Source of the DNA: JAMQPK01 sp035937795
GTDB lineage: Bacteria; Acidobacteriota; Vicinamibacteria; Vicinamibacterales; JAMQPK01
Direction: 5' to 3'
NCBI GenBank assembly: GCA_035937795.1
Contig: DASZHO010000121.1
Span: 1-64,000 of the forward strand
Length of the DNA: 64,000 nt
Shown: positions 1 through 6,043 of the stretch, one piece after another
How positions within the stretch are numbered: the first letter of the stretch is position 1
Layout of the letters: the number at the start of each line of letters is the position of its first letter
The notes under the pieces: model-generated
What the model was told of the DNA's origin: nothing
Databases searched by the model: none
What the model saw: the letters and a program-made list of their open reading frames with translations, nothing else
Position numbers and translations under genes: made by a program

Positions 1-55
1 GATCGCCGTCGGATATCGAGGCCTTGGGACGGAACAGGACGATGTGGAGGAGCAT
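1..55 (-). CDS. Dabb-like (stress-responsive alpha/beta barrel) protein, N-terminus only
   Basis: Reading leftward from an ATG at 55, the first 18 codons give MLLHIVLFRPKASISDGD before the window ends. The start 'M-x-x-H-I-V-L-F-R/K-x-K' is the usual beginning of small Dabb-domain proteins, which are ferredoxin-like alpha/beta barrels that dimerise. There is no clear Shine-Dalgarno sequence, because the upstream side is a purine-rich heptad repeat. The assignment rests on this short stretch alone. The rest of the gene, if real, lies outside the window. Confidence 0.5.
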   Translation of the reverse strand, partial: MLLHIVLFRPKASISDGD

Positions 56-59
56 GGAG

Positions 60-134
60 GAAAGTAGAAAGTTAAAAGTAGGAAGTAGAAAGTAAGAAGT
101 TAAAAGTGAAAAGTTGAAAGTGGGAAGCTGAGAG
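60..134. repeat. Purine-rich heptanucleotide tandem repeat array
   Basis: About ten consecutive 7-base units fit the pattern RRAAGTN (for example GAAAGTA, GAAAGTT, AAAAGTA, GGAAGTA, AAAAGTG). The array lies between the minus-strand Dabb-like start and a small plus-strand ORF. It is the same family as the arrays near 5900, 28010, 39700 and 43250. There are no spacers, so it is not a CRISPR array. Confidence 0.9.
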
Positions 135-173
135 AAGATAGCAGAAGTTGTCAACCTTTTCGGGCGATCCCAA

Positions 174-347
174 ATGGAGGACGTCAGCACGGCGATCGTC
201 AGACTCGAAAGCGCGATTGCCGCACTCGATCCGAAGGTCGACCGGCGATTTGATGGGCTTGAAGAACGCTTCGAGCGGAGATTTCTCTGGCTGCTCGGGG
301 CGCAGCTGACGACGCTCTTTGCCATAATTGCCGGTCAGCATCATTGA
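174..347 (+). CDS. Small coiled-coil plus membrane-anchor protein (57 aa)
   Basis: This ORF is below common length cutoffs. It begins at ATG 174, and an in-frame stop at 129 rules out a longer form. The first 35 residues are a charged amphipathic helix (V-x-R-L-E-S-A-I-A-A-L pattern, then EERFERRF). A single hydrophobic segment follows (about residues 38-53, LWLLGAQLTTLFAIIAG). The layout resembles small holin-associated or haemolysin-XhlA-like and DUF1640-like membrane proteins, but no family can be assigned. It ends base-to-base against the convergent gene at 348. A weak ribosome site lowers confidence. Confidence 0.5.
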   Translation: MEDVSTAIVRLESAIAALDPKVDRRFDGLEERFERRFLWLLGAQLTTLFAIIAGQHH

Positions 348-758
348 TCAACGCTTCGACTCGGCGTCGAGCACGTCCGCGAGCAGCCTCGCCGCGTCGC
401 CCGCGCGTGAGTTCGCGGTCTGATCGAGCTTGCCCGCCATGCGCTGGGCGTCGTCTATGCTCGTCAGGGCGGTCTGCACCTGCTTGACCTCGTCGTCGCG
501 GCCCAGGTTCTTCAGGCCTTCGTCCGCGCGGCGAACCAGACTCCGGGCGTCTTCCAGGTGCCGGCTCGCTTCGCCGAAGTTGACGCTGTAAATCGCGAGA
601 CGGGCATCGAGGACGGCCGCGCGCGCACCGAGCAGCTCGCCTCGCAGTTCGGAGGCCTGAAGCGCGTGGGCCATTTCCGATCGGCCCGACCTGCCCCAGA
701 TCCATCCGGCGAGAACGGCGACCGCCACCGCTGCGGCTATTCCCAGAAACTTGGTCAT
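348..758 (-). CDS. Membrane-anchored helical protein of unknown function
   Basis: This 136-aa protein has one N-terminal membrane segment (about residues 4-21). A glycine/arginine stretch and a long, almost wholly helical domain follow, with alternating A/L/R/E/D (for example ASRHLEDARSLVRRADEGL). No catalytic motif is visible. The predicted topology is a short cytoplasmic end and a helical bundle outside the membrane, as in small TPR-like or methyl-accepting-like helical proteins. The ATG start at 758 follows from the membrane anchor. I do not recognise a family. Confidence 0.75.
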   Translation of the reverse strand: MTKFLGIAAAVAVAVLAGWIWGRSGRSEMAHALQASELRGELLGARAAVLDARLAIYSVNFGEASRHLEDARSLVRRADEGLKNLGRDDEVKQVQTALTSIDDAQRMAGKLDQTANSRAGDAARLLADVLDAESKR

Positions 759-874
759 CGCTGAATGTCTAGCGCGTGGTGTGCGATCTGGAACAGCGAT
801 CCAGTACGAAGGCTGGCAAACTCAGGTTCTGGCCTCGAAAGGGCCGGCATGGCTGAAACAAGAAGGAGATCGTC

Positions 875-1090
875 ATGAAATTGCTCGCTTTCGCGCTCAT
901 TATCGTCGGTGTGCTAGGTCTGGCGTACGGCGGTATCTCGTATAGCCACCAGAAGAAGGATATCGATCTGGGTCCCCTCCAGGTGTCGCATACGGAGCAC
1001 GACACGTTACCAATCCCCCCGATCGCCGGTGGTTTGTGCCTTGCCGCCGGCATCGCGGTGCTGGTGCTCGGCGGAGGTAAGAGCGGCTAG
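875..1090 (+). CDS. DUF3185-like small membrane protein
   Basis: This 71-aa protein has two membrane segments (about 3-21 and 49-66) joined by a short polar stretch. It shows the pattern 'G-G-I-S-Y ... DLGPLQVS ... PIPPIAGG' typical of DUF3185 membrane proteins. Its function is unknown; relatives are found in many Gram-negative bacteria, often near stress genes. An AGAAGGAGA ribosome site sits 6-8 bases before the ATG. It is convergent with the 50-aa membrane protein at 1104. Confidence 0.8.
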   Translation: MKLLAFALIIVGVLGLAYGGISYSHQKKDIDLGPLQVSHTEHDTLPIPPIAGGLCLAAGIAVLVLGGGKSG

Positions 1091-1103
1091 GCCTTCGAGG
1101 CCG

Positions 1104-1256
1104 CTAACCCACCGTACGCCGGCCGGCCAGCAGCCCGAGGACGAATAGCACGATGGCGACGACCAACAGCACATGGAAGATTGCGCCGATCGTGTAGATC
1201 CCGACCAGTCCGAGCACCCACGCGATCAGTAGAATTACGGCGATGGTGTAAAGCAT
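1104..1256 (-). CDS. lmo0937/DUF5670-family 50-aa membrane protein
   Basis: This 50-aa ORF is too short for most gene callers. It begins MLYTIAVILLIAWVLGLV and is nearly all hydrophobic, forming two membrane helices separated by GIYTIGAIFH. The MLYTIAVIL-x-I-x-W-x-LG-x-V start and the Y-T-I/L-G-x-x-x-H middle match the widespread lmo0937-family small membrane proteins, whose role is unknown and which are often linked to stress. A strong AAGGAG site lies 6 bases before the ATG. This gene and the convergent DUF3185 gene make a pair of stress-type small membrane proteins. Confidence 0.85.
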   Translation of the reverse strand: MLYTIAVILLIAWVLGLVGIYTIGAIFHVLLVVAIVLFVLGLLAGRRTVG

Positions 1257-1328
1257 CAGGCTCTCCTTTGACCCTCACAGCATGACGTAATTATCGAGAC
1301 GCGTCTGTGCATTCCGGCACACCCACCT

Positions 1329-2447
1329 TCAGGCACTCTTCGAGACGTCATGGTTGATAACAGGCTGGCGGGCGGGACTGCTGGGTGGCGCGGCCCGCAG
1401 ATACTGTCGCGGCCACGGCACCGGATGTTTCAGCTCGACGCCCGCATGGAGAGGCCAGTACGGGTCCTGTAACAAGGCGCGCGCGAGCAACACGCAATCG
1501 GCTTGGCCGCGGCGGATAATTTCGTCGGCCTGCGTGGGTGTCGTGATGAGCCCGACCGCGCCGGTCGCAACGCCCGCTTCGCGCTTGATACGTTCTGCAA
1601 ATGGCACTTGATAGCCGGGCGCGACAGGAATCTGCGCCACAGCTACGCCGCCTCCTGAAGAGCAGTCGACGAGGTCGACGCCGCGAGCCCGAAGCCGGCG
1701 AGCCAGCTCCACCGACTGGTCGGGATCCCAACCGCCCTCAACCCAATCAGTGCACGACAGGCGTACGAACAAGGGAAGTCGTTCGGGCCACACCCTTCGG
1801 ACCGCCTCCACCACTTCGAGGCAGAGCCGCACACGGTTGTCGAAGGAGCCGCCATACGCGTCGGTCCGGTGGTTAACCAAAGGCGACAAGAATTCATGGA
1901 GCAGATAACCGTGAGCCGCATGAATCTCGACCACGTCGAAGCCAGCGACCAGGGCGCGCGCCGCCGCATCACGAAACGCGGTGGCGATGCCGGCAATCTC
2001 CGCGGCGCTGAGCGGGCGCGGCGTGGGGAACCCCGGCGCAAACGGCTGATCGCCAGGCCCTACCGGCTGCCATCCGCCTTCATCGGCCGGCAGAGCGCCC
2101 TGCCCCAATCCTGGCGCATGCGTGCTCCCCTTGCGACCCGCATGTGCCAATTGGATCCCGATCGCACTGCCCTGACCATGTACGAATTGCGCGATGCGCC
2201 CCAGCATCTCGCTGTGGGCTTCGTGCCAAATCCCGAGGTCCTGCGGACTGATACGCCCTTCGGCGGTCACAGCGGTAGCCTCAGTAAACACAAGCCCGGC
2301 GCCACCAACGGCGCGTGAGCCCAGGTGTACAAGATGCCAGTCGGTCGCAAAGCCGTCGCGGCTGGAGTACTGGCACATCGGGGACACGATGATGCGATTG
2401 GAGAGCGTCAGGTCACGAAATGTTGCGCGATCGAAGAGATGGGTCAT
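1329..2447 (-). CDS. namA: Old-yellow-enzyme NADH:flavin oxidoreductase (YqjM/NamA type)
   Basis: This 372-aa FMN-dependent TIM-barrel ene-reductase is predicted to reduce activated C=C bonds with NAD(P)H. The N-terminus LTLSNRIIVSPMCQYSS carries the Cys of the YqjM (thermophilic-like) OYE class. The barrel contains QLAHAGRKGS, the substrate-binding VEIHAAHGYLLHEFLSPLVN with its His pair, and the C-terminal phosphate-binding AVGLITTPTQADEII-x-x-G-x-AD-x-V-LLARALL-x-DP. Length is normal for the family. It reads toward the left, 14 bases downstream of the sigma-54 activator gene, and may be co-transcribed with it. The physiological substrate cannot be told. Confidence 0.9.
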   Translation of the reverse strand: MTHLFDRATFRDLTLSNRIIVSPMCQYSSRDGFATDWHLVHLGSRAVGGAGLVFTEATAVTAEGRISPQDLGIWHEAHSEMLGRIAQFVHGQGSAIGIQLAHAGRKGSTHAPGLGQGALPADEGGWQPVGPGDQPFAPGFPTPRPLSAAEIAGIATAFRDAAARALVAGFDVVEIHAAHGYLLHEFLSPLVNHRTDAYGGSFDNRVRLCLEVVEAVRRVWPERLPLFVRLSCTDWVEGGWDPDQSVELARRLRARGVDLVDCSSGGGVAVAQIPVAPGYQVPFAERIKREAGVATGAVGLITTPTQADEIIRRGQADCVLLARALLQDPYWPLHAGVELKHPVPWPRQYLRAAPPSSPARQPVINHDVSKSA

Positions 2448-2461
2448 TCGCCGGAAGGATG

Positions 2462-3892
2462 TTACATGCGTGGCTCGAGGCGCTTCAGCTTTTCGACCAG
2501 GGTGGTTCGTTTCAGGTTCAGCAATCGTGAAGCCCGGCCTTTATTGCCGCCGGTCTTTTCCAGAGCGCGGCGAATCAGCTCGTGCTCGATTCTGCTCACA
2601 TACCCGTCGAAATCGATGCCTTCCTCGGGAAGGCTCACGTCGGGCGGGGCCGAGGTCTCGGACGCCTGCTGAATCTCCGGCGTGAGATCGGCCATCTCGA
2701 TCTGGCTGCGGCCGCCGCTCAACGCCACCGCCCGCTCGATCGCGTTCTCGAGCTGCCTCACGTTGCCTGGCCAGGAATAGGCCATCAGGCAGCGAATCGC
2801 CTGTTGGGAGATCGTCAGGGTTCGGGTTCCCGGCTCCTGGCCCCGGGTCTGGTGCTCCGGGGCCCGAAGTCCGGATTCAGGAGCCGAGAATTTTTTCAGG
2901 AAGTGCTGCACGAGCAGAGGGATGTCCTCTTTGCGATCGCGCAGCGGCGGCAGATGAATCGGAATCACGTTCAGGCGATAGTAGAGATCTTCGCGGAACT
3001 GTCCTTCGGCCACCATTCTCCGCAAATCGCTATTGGTTGCCGCGATCACACGCACATCCACCTTGATGGAGTGCGTGTCGCCAATCCGCTCGAATTCGCG
3101 CTCCTGCACCACGCGCAGCAACTTCATCTGCAAGCCCGCGCTCATCGTCCCGACCTCGTCGAGGAAGAGGGTGCCTTTGTTGGCCTGCTCCATCCGCCCC
3201 TGGCGATTTCCGATGGCGCCGGTGAACGCGCCGCGCACGTGGCCGAACAGCTCGGCTTCGAGCAGCGTCTCTGGAATGGCCCCGCAATTCAACGCCACGA
3301 ACCGCTGTGCGCGGCGCGGGCTGTTGTGATGGATGGCGCGGGCGACGATTTCCTTGCCGGTTCCGGTCTCGCCGGTGACCAGAATCGTACTGGCCGAAAC
3401 CGACACCGTTTCGAGAAGCTGAAACAGCTCGCGCATCGCCGGACTGCGGCCGATAATGCCCTCGAACTTGTAGCGCTCCTGGAGCTGCGAGCGCAGGTAC
3501 GCGTTCTCTGATTTCAACTGCCGCTGTTCGAGCGCTGAATTCAGCACGTGCAACAACTCATCAAATTGAAACGGCTTGGTGACGAAATCGGTGGCGCCAC
3601 GCCTGATGGCATCGACGGCATCTTTGACCGTTCCGTAGCCAGTCACGATGATGCCGACGATGTCGGGGTAGCGGAGAAGAGCGGACTCGAGCACCTTCGT
3701 GCCGTCGAGGCCGGGCAACCGCAGGTCGGTGACGACGATGTCGAATGCAAATTCGGCCAGTTGCTCGGTAGCCTGCTCACCCGTGCTTGCTTGCTCGACC
3801 TCGAATCCGTGCTCGGCCAGGCGCTCGGCCAACGCTTCCCGCAGCGGGGCCTCGTCTTCGACCAGTAGGAGATGTTTCTTATTTTCAGGCAT
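2462..3892 (-). CDS. Sigma-54-dependent NtrC-family response regulator
   Basis: This 476-aa regulator has three parts. The receiver domain (about 5-120) has phosphoacceptor D56 in DIVVTDLRLPGLDG. The AAA+ domain has Walker A GETGTGK (174-180) and the sigma-54 contact loop GAFTGA (221-226), with LFLDEVGTM as Walker B. A Fis-type HTH is at the C-terminus (GGNKGRASRLLNLKRTTLVEKLKRL). It should activate sigma-54 promoters after phosphorylation; a candidate target is the promoter at 4881. Unusually, a Pro/Gly/Arg-rich stretch at about residues 340-359 (DNA 2816-2875), in the loop after the AAA+ core, coincides with a heptad DNA repeat. The likely partner kinase is the hybrid kinase at 6044 or an unlinked one. 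Confidence 0.93.
   Translation of the reverse strand: MPENKKHLLLVEDEAPLREALAERLAEHGFEVEQASTGEQATEQLAEFAFDIVVTDLRLPGLDGTKVLESALLRYPDIVGIIVTGYGTVKDAVDAIRRGATDFVTKPFQFDELLHVLNSALEQRQLKSENAYLRSQLQERYKFEGIIGRSPAMRELFQLLETVSVSASTILVTGETGTGKEIVARAIHHNSPRRAQRFVALNCGAIPETLLEAELFGHVRGAFTGAIGNRQGRMEQANKGTLFLDEVGTMSAGLQMKLLRVVQEREFERIGDTHSIKVDVRVIAATNSDLRRMVAEGQFREDLYYRLNVIPIHLPPLRDRKEDIPLLVQHFLKKFSAPESGLRAPEHQTRGQEPGTRTLTISQQAIRCLMAYSWPGNVRQLENAIERAVALSGGRSQIEMADLTPEIQQASETSAPPDVSLPEEGIDFDGYVSRIEHELIRRALEKTGGNKGRASRLLNLKRTTLVEKLKRLEPRM
2816..2875. repeat. In-frame heptad-like repeat inside the NtrC-type regulator gene
   Basis: On the plus strand, consecutive 7-base units read TCGGGTT, CCCGGCT, CCTGGCC, CCGGGTC (pattern YCNGGYY) and then degrade. 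The block encodes a Pro/Gly/Arg-rich loop that NtrC-family proteins normally lack. It looks like an in-frame insertion or expansion between the AAA+ and DNA-binding parts. Confidence 0.55.
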
Positions 3893-3898
3893 TTACAG

Positions 3899-3916
3899 GT
3901 GTCGGAATTTTGACAC
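3899..3916. promoter_or_regulatory. Dyad symmetry just upstream of the NtrC-type gene
   Basis: GTGTC (3899-3903) and GACAC (3912-3916) form an inverted repeat with an 8-base AT-rich centre. It lies within 25 bases of the regulator's start codon. The position suits an operator or a 5' UTR hairpin. There is only one copy and no promoter boxes were assigned, so this is tentative. Confidence 0.3.
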
Positions 3917-4018
3917 TCGTTAGGCCCAGAGTCAAGAGGCTAGTTGGTCGTCATGAAAATGGCACACCCTACAGGTACGTAAGCGCGCTTCCGATAGGGT
4001 CTCTCAGGGGGGCACCAA

Positions 4019-4267
4019 GTGGAACTCGAACGACAGACTCTCTCAATCATGAAGGCATGCGAAGTGGTGGGTGTCAGCCGCCGCACCATCTACAACTGGA
4101 TGGCGGGAGGGAAAATAGAATTCGTGCGGACTGCTGGTGGCTCCGTCCGCATCTTCGCAGACTCGCTGTGGCGGAGTCCGGATCATTCGACAGAGAATCG
4201 CCAGCCGACAACCGATGGTCGACCGCCAACAGCCGGGGGTCTGCCGCCGAGCGAAATCAAACATTAA
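4019..4267 (+). CDS. MerR/excisionase-like helix-turn-helix protein
   Basis: This 82-aa protein has the compact winged-helix of the HTH_17 / excisionase type: LSIMKACEVVGVSRRTIYNWMAGGKIEFVRTAGGSVRIFADSLW. Its HTH is SRRTIYNWM and its wing GGSVRI. Such proteins bind DNA as small transcription factors or recombination directionality factors. No integrase is nearby, so a transcriptional role is more likely. GTG 4019 is preceded by a G-rich stretch; ATG 4049 is a possible later start. The C-terminal tail (from about residue 60) is low-complexity and encoded by a heptad repeat (4202-4243). The gene is divergent from the sigma-54 activator. Confidence 0.8.
   Translation: MELERQTLSIMKACEVVGVSRRTIYNWMAGGKIEFVRTAGGSVRIFADSLWRSPDHSTENRQPTTDGRPPTAGGLPPSEIKH
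4202..4243. repeat. Heptad repeat encoding the tail of the HTH protein
   Basis: Six consecutive 7-base units follow the pattern NNNYCGA with drift: CAGCCGA, CAACCGA, TGGTCGA, CCGCCAA, CAGCCGG, GGGTCTG. The pattern is the same as the block inside the Cu-ATPase gene at 10112-10160. It encodes a QPTTDGRPPTAGG-type disordered tail. Confidence 0.7.
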
Positions 4268-4291
4268 TTCGCCAATTAGCCAGGAATTAGA

Positions 4292-4555
4292 ATGAGTAGC
4301 CGCCTGTCCTATTCCGTGATCGACTTGCTGGAGCGGGGCACAATGGATCAGCCGGAGGAACTCCGCCGTCTTTTTCACACGCTGAACAACCAGCTCGGCA
4401 TCATCCTGGCGCACGCCGAGTTGATGGAGAAAAAAGCGGTCGATGAACACAGCCGCTCGCGGGCGGGCCAGGTTCTGAGCAGCGTCCTCGACGCGATGGG
4501 AACCGCAAAGCAGATTCGGTTGCAGATCGGCGCCTCGGAGAAGAAAGATCAGTAA
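4292..4555 (+). CDS. Isolated histidine-kinase DHp-like mini-protein
   Basis: This 87-aa soluble protein has a helical segment, FHTLNNQLGIILAHAELMEKK, that matches the H-box of HisKA dimerisation/phosphotransfer domains (compare HELNNPLATILTWAERL in the kinase at 6044). A second helix, SRAGQVLSSVLDAMGTAKQI, follows. There is no ATP-binding domain, membrane segment or receiver. By analogy it could be phosphorylated by, or bind to, another kinase or receiver, acting as a phosphotransfer or decoy module. It follows the HTH gene by 24 bases. Two alternative starts exist (ATG 4292 or ATG 4343); the H-box lies after both. The function is inferred only. Confidence 0.75.
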   Translation: MSSRLSYSVIDLLERGTMDQPEELRRLFHTLNNQLGIILAHAELMEKKAVDEHSRSRAGQVLSSVLDAMGTAKQIRLQIGASEKKDQ

Positions 4556-4948
4556 CTCCCTTGCAAAGTACCAATTCGGGACGGCCCACAATCAGTCCTA
4601 CATCCCTTCCGTTACCTGTTAGTTACAGCCGCAGAATTCCAGACTTCCACTTCGGCGTGTGCAGAATTGAAACTTGTGACACCCATTTCTGTGATCGGGA
4701 AGCGCCATTTTATTGGCGACAGTTATCAGATTCGTCAATTTTTTGACAACGTACGGGCGGTACTTCAGCCGGTTTTCCTCTCCATTCGCCTTAACTCAAT
4801 GGACCTAACCATCTGAAAACTCATGACTTAGCAGTTTTCGTCAAGACGTGACAGGTTTTCGCCCCACCTTCGTGTCTCAATTGGTACCACAGTTGCGATA
4901 CAGCGTGCATCGCCGGTAACTCCCGGCGCTCATAGGAGCCCAACCGAA
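4556..4948. other. AT-richer intergenic region ahead of the sigma factor gene
   Basis: These 393 bases contain no ORF that I can support and no tRNA. They are visibly richer in A+T than the flanks. They hold a hairpin at 4703-4718 (CGCCA/TGGCG), a second at 4734-4747 (GTCAA/TTGAC around TTTT), and a strong sigma-54 promoter match at 4881-4896. The length suggests upstream activator sites for an NtrC-type protein, but I could not identify repeated sites. Confidence 0.6.
4881..4896 (+). promoter_or_regulatory. Sigma-54 (-24/-12) promoter of the sigma factor gene
   Basis: The sequence TTGGTACCACAGTTGC has GG and GC separated by exactly 10 bases and matches the sigma-54 consensus YTGGCAC-N5-TTGC at nearly every position, with T for C after GG. 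Transcription would start near 4907, about 40 bases before the ATG at 4949. A sigma-54 activator gene lies 1 kb away. Confidence 0.8.
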
Positions 4949-5893
4949 ATGCGCGCCCATTCAATGCCCGCCGCCCAAAGCCGTCGCGTCGTCGCTGGTC
5001 TGCCGTTCGTCGAAGCCCTTGCCCGCCGCATGGCTTCCACGATGCCCCACTCGATCGACGTGGGAGATCTGGTACAGGACGGCGTGATTGGCTTGATTGA
5101 CGCCTCCCATCGCTTCGACGAGGGACGCGGCATCAAGTTCGAAACATTTGCCGAGCGCCGCATCCGGGGCGCCATGATCGACGCGCTTCGCCGCGACGCA
5201 TGGCCCCGTGGCGTGCGGCGCGTCAGACGCGAGCTCGAGGCCGCGCGGGAAACACTGCGCCGCGAGCTTGGCCACGAACCGTCGCTGGCGGATCTCGCCG
5301 CGAAGGTCGGCACCGACGAAAAGCGCCTCGGGCGCACGATCGTCCGGATTGCCACGATCGAATCGACGTCGCCGCTCGCCACCAGCGAGACGGTCGACGA
5401 AGCGTGCCTGCCGACCGCGCTCGTGCCGTCCGAGCCTGAAGCGCCGGACGCTGCTTACGAGCGAAGTGAAATCAAAAAGCGCGTGATGGCGGCGATTGAT
5501 TCGCTGCCGCCTCGCGAGCGGAAGGTGATTGGCCTCTACTACTACGGCGACGTGACGATGAAGCAGATTGGCGCCGAGATTGGCGTCAACGAATCGCGCG
5601 TGTCGCAGCTGCATGCGCGCGCAATCAAACGCCTGCGCGTGGAGCTGAACGAGATGGCGCCGGCCGATGCGATGACCGCGCTGAAGAGCGCTGTGCTGGC
5701 GTTCCACCAGAAGCCGGTGATGGCAAAGGCACAGCTGCCGCAGAAAGCTGTCGAAAAGCCCGTCGCGATTGCCGCGAAGGCGCCGGCGCTGGTGGTGGCC
5801 TACAAGCCGCAACCGCACACCACGATGCGCACGCCGTTCGTACCCAGCCAGGTGCTGCCGCAACGCGTGCGGGTGGCGTTGGGGGCGAGGTAG
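4949..5893 (+). CDS. Sigma-28/FliA-WhiG-type RNA polymerase sigma factor
   Basis: This 314-aa factor has region 2 (about 15-85: IDVGDLVQDGVIGLIDASHRFDEGRGIKFETFAERRIRGAMIDALR), which gives -10 recognition. It has region 3 (LGHEPSLADLAAKVG) and region 4 (about 180-232: LPPRERKVIGLYYYGDVTMKQIGAEIGVNESRVSQLHARAIKRLR), which gives -35 recognition. The pattern is that of FliA/SigB-type factors. A 75-residue Ala/Lys/Pro-rich tail after region 4 is unusual. No flagellar genes or anti-sigma factor are nearby. The ATG at 4949 has AGGAG 14 bases upstream. The gene sits behind a sigma-54 promoter, implying a cascade from sigma-54 to this factor. Confidence 0.92.
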   Translation: MRAHSMPAAQSRRVVAGLPFVEALARRMASTMPHSIDVGDLVQDGVIGLIDASHRFDEGRGIKFETFAERRIRGAMIDALRRDAWPRGVRRVRRELEAARETLRRELGHEPSLADLAAKVGTDEKRLGRTIVRIATIESTSPLATSETVDEACLPTALVPSEPEAPDAAYERSEIKKRVMAAIDSLPPRERKVIGLYYYGDVTMKQIGAEIGVNESRVSQLHARAIKRLRVELNEMAPADAMTALKSAVLAFHQKPVMAKAQLPQKAVEKPVAIAAKAPALVVAYKPQPHTTMRTPFVPSQVLPQRVRVALGAR

Positions 5894-5895
5894 GG

Positions 5896-5992
5896 ACAAG
5901 TAAGAAGTAAAAAGTATGAAGTAAAAAGTATGAAGTAAGAAGTATGAAGTAAGAAGTATGAAGTAAGAAGTTATGAAGTAAGAAGTTAGCAG
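5896..5992. repeat. Heptanucleotide tandem repeat array after the sigma factor gene
   Basis: At least ten 7-base units alternate between AAGAAGT/AAAAAGT and ATGAAGT, with one extra T in two units near the end. The array lies between the sigma factor's stop codon and its probable terminator, so it would be transcribed into the 3' end of that mRNA. Confidence 0.9.
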
Positions 5993-6013
5993 GACAAGTT
6001 GTTCGTCGCGAGG

Positions 6014-6040
6014 GCCCGGCGCGTATGTCGCCGGGCTTTT
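6014..6040 (+). terminator. Rho-independent terminator of the sigma factor gene
   Basis: The stem GCCCGGCG (6014-6021) pairs with CGCCGGGC (6029-6036) around a 7-base loop, followed by TTTT. It lies between the plus-strand sigma factor and the convergent minus-strand kinase. The T-run is on the plus side. Confidence 0.85.
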
Positions 6041-6043
6041 GTC

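Noticed and set aside
60..134. CRISPR-like array
   Set aside because: Units are contiguous 7-mers without unique spacers, and no cas gene is in the window.
3959..3980. Sigma-54 promoter starting TGGCAC upstream of the HTH gene
   Set aside because: The GC element at the required 10-base spacing is absent.
4734..4747. Terminator or sigma-70 promoter around GTCAATTTTTTGAC
   Set aside because: The stem is only 5 bp and not GC-rich, and no -10 box stands at proper spacing from TTGACA.
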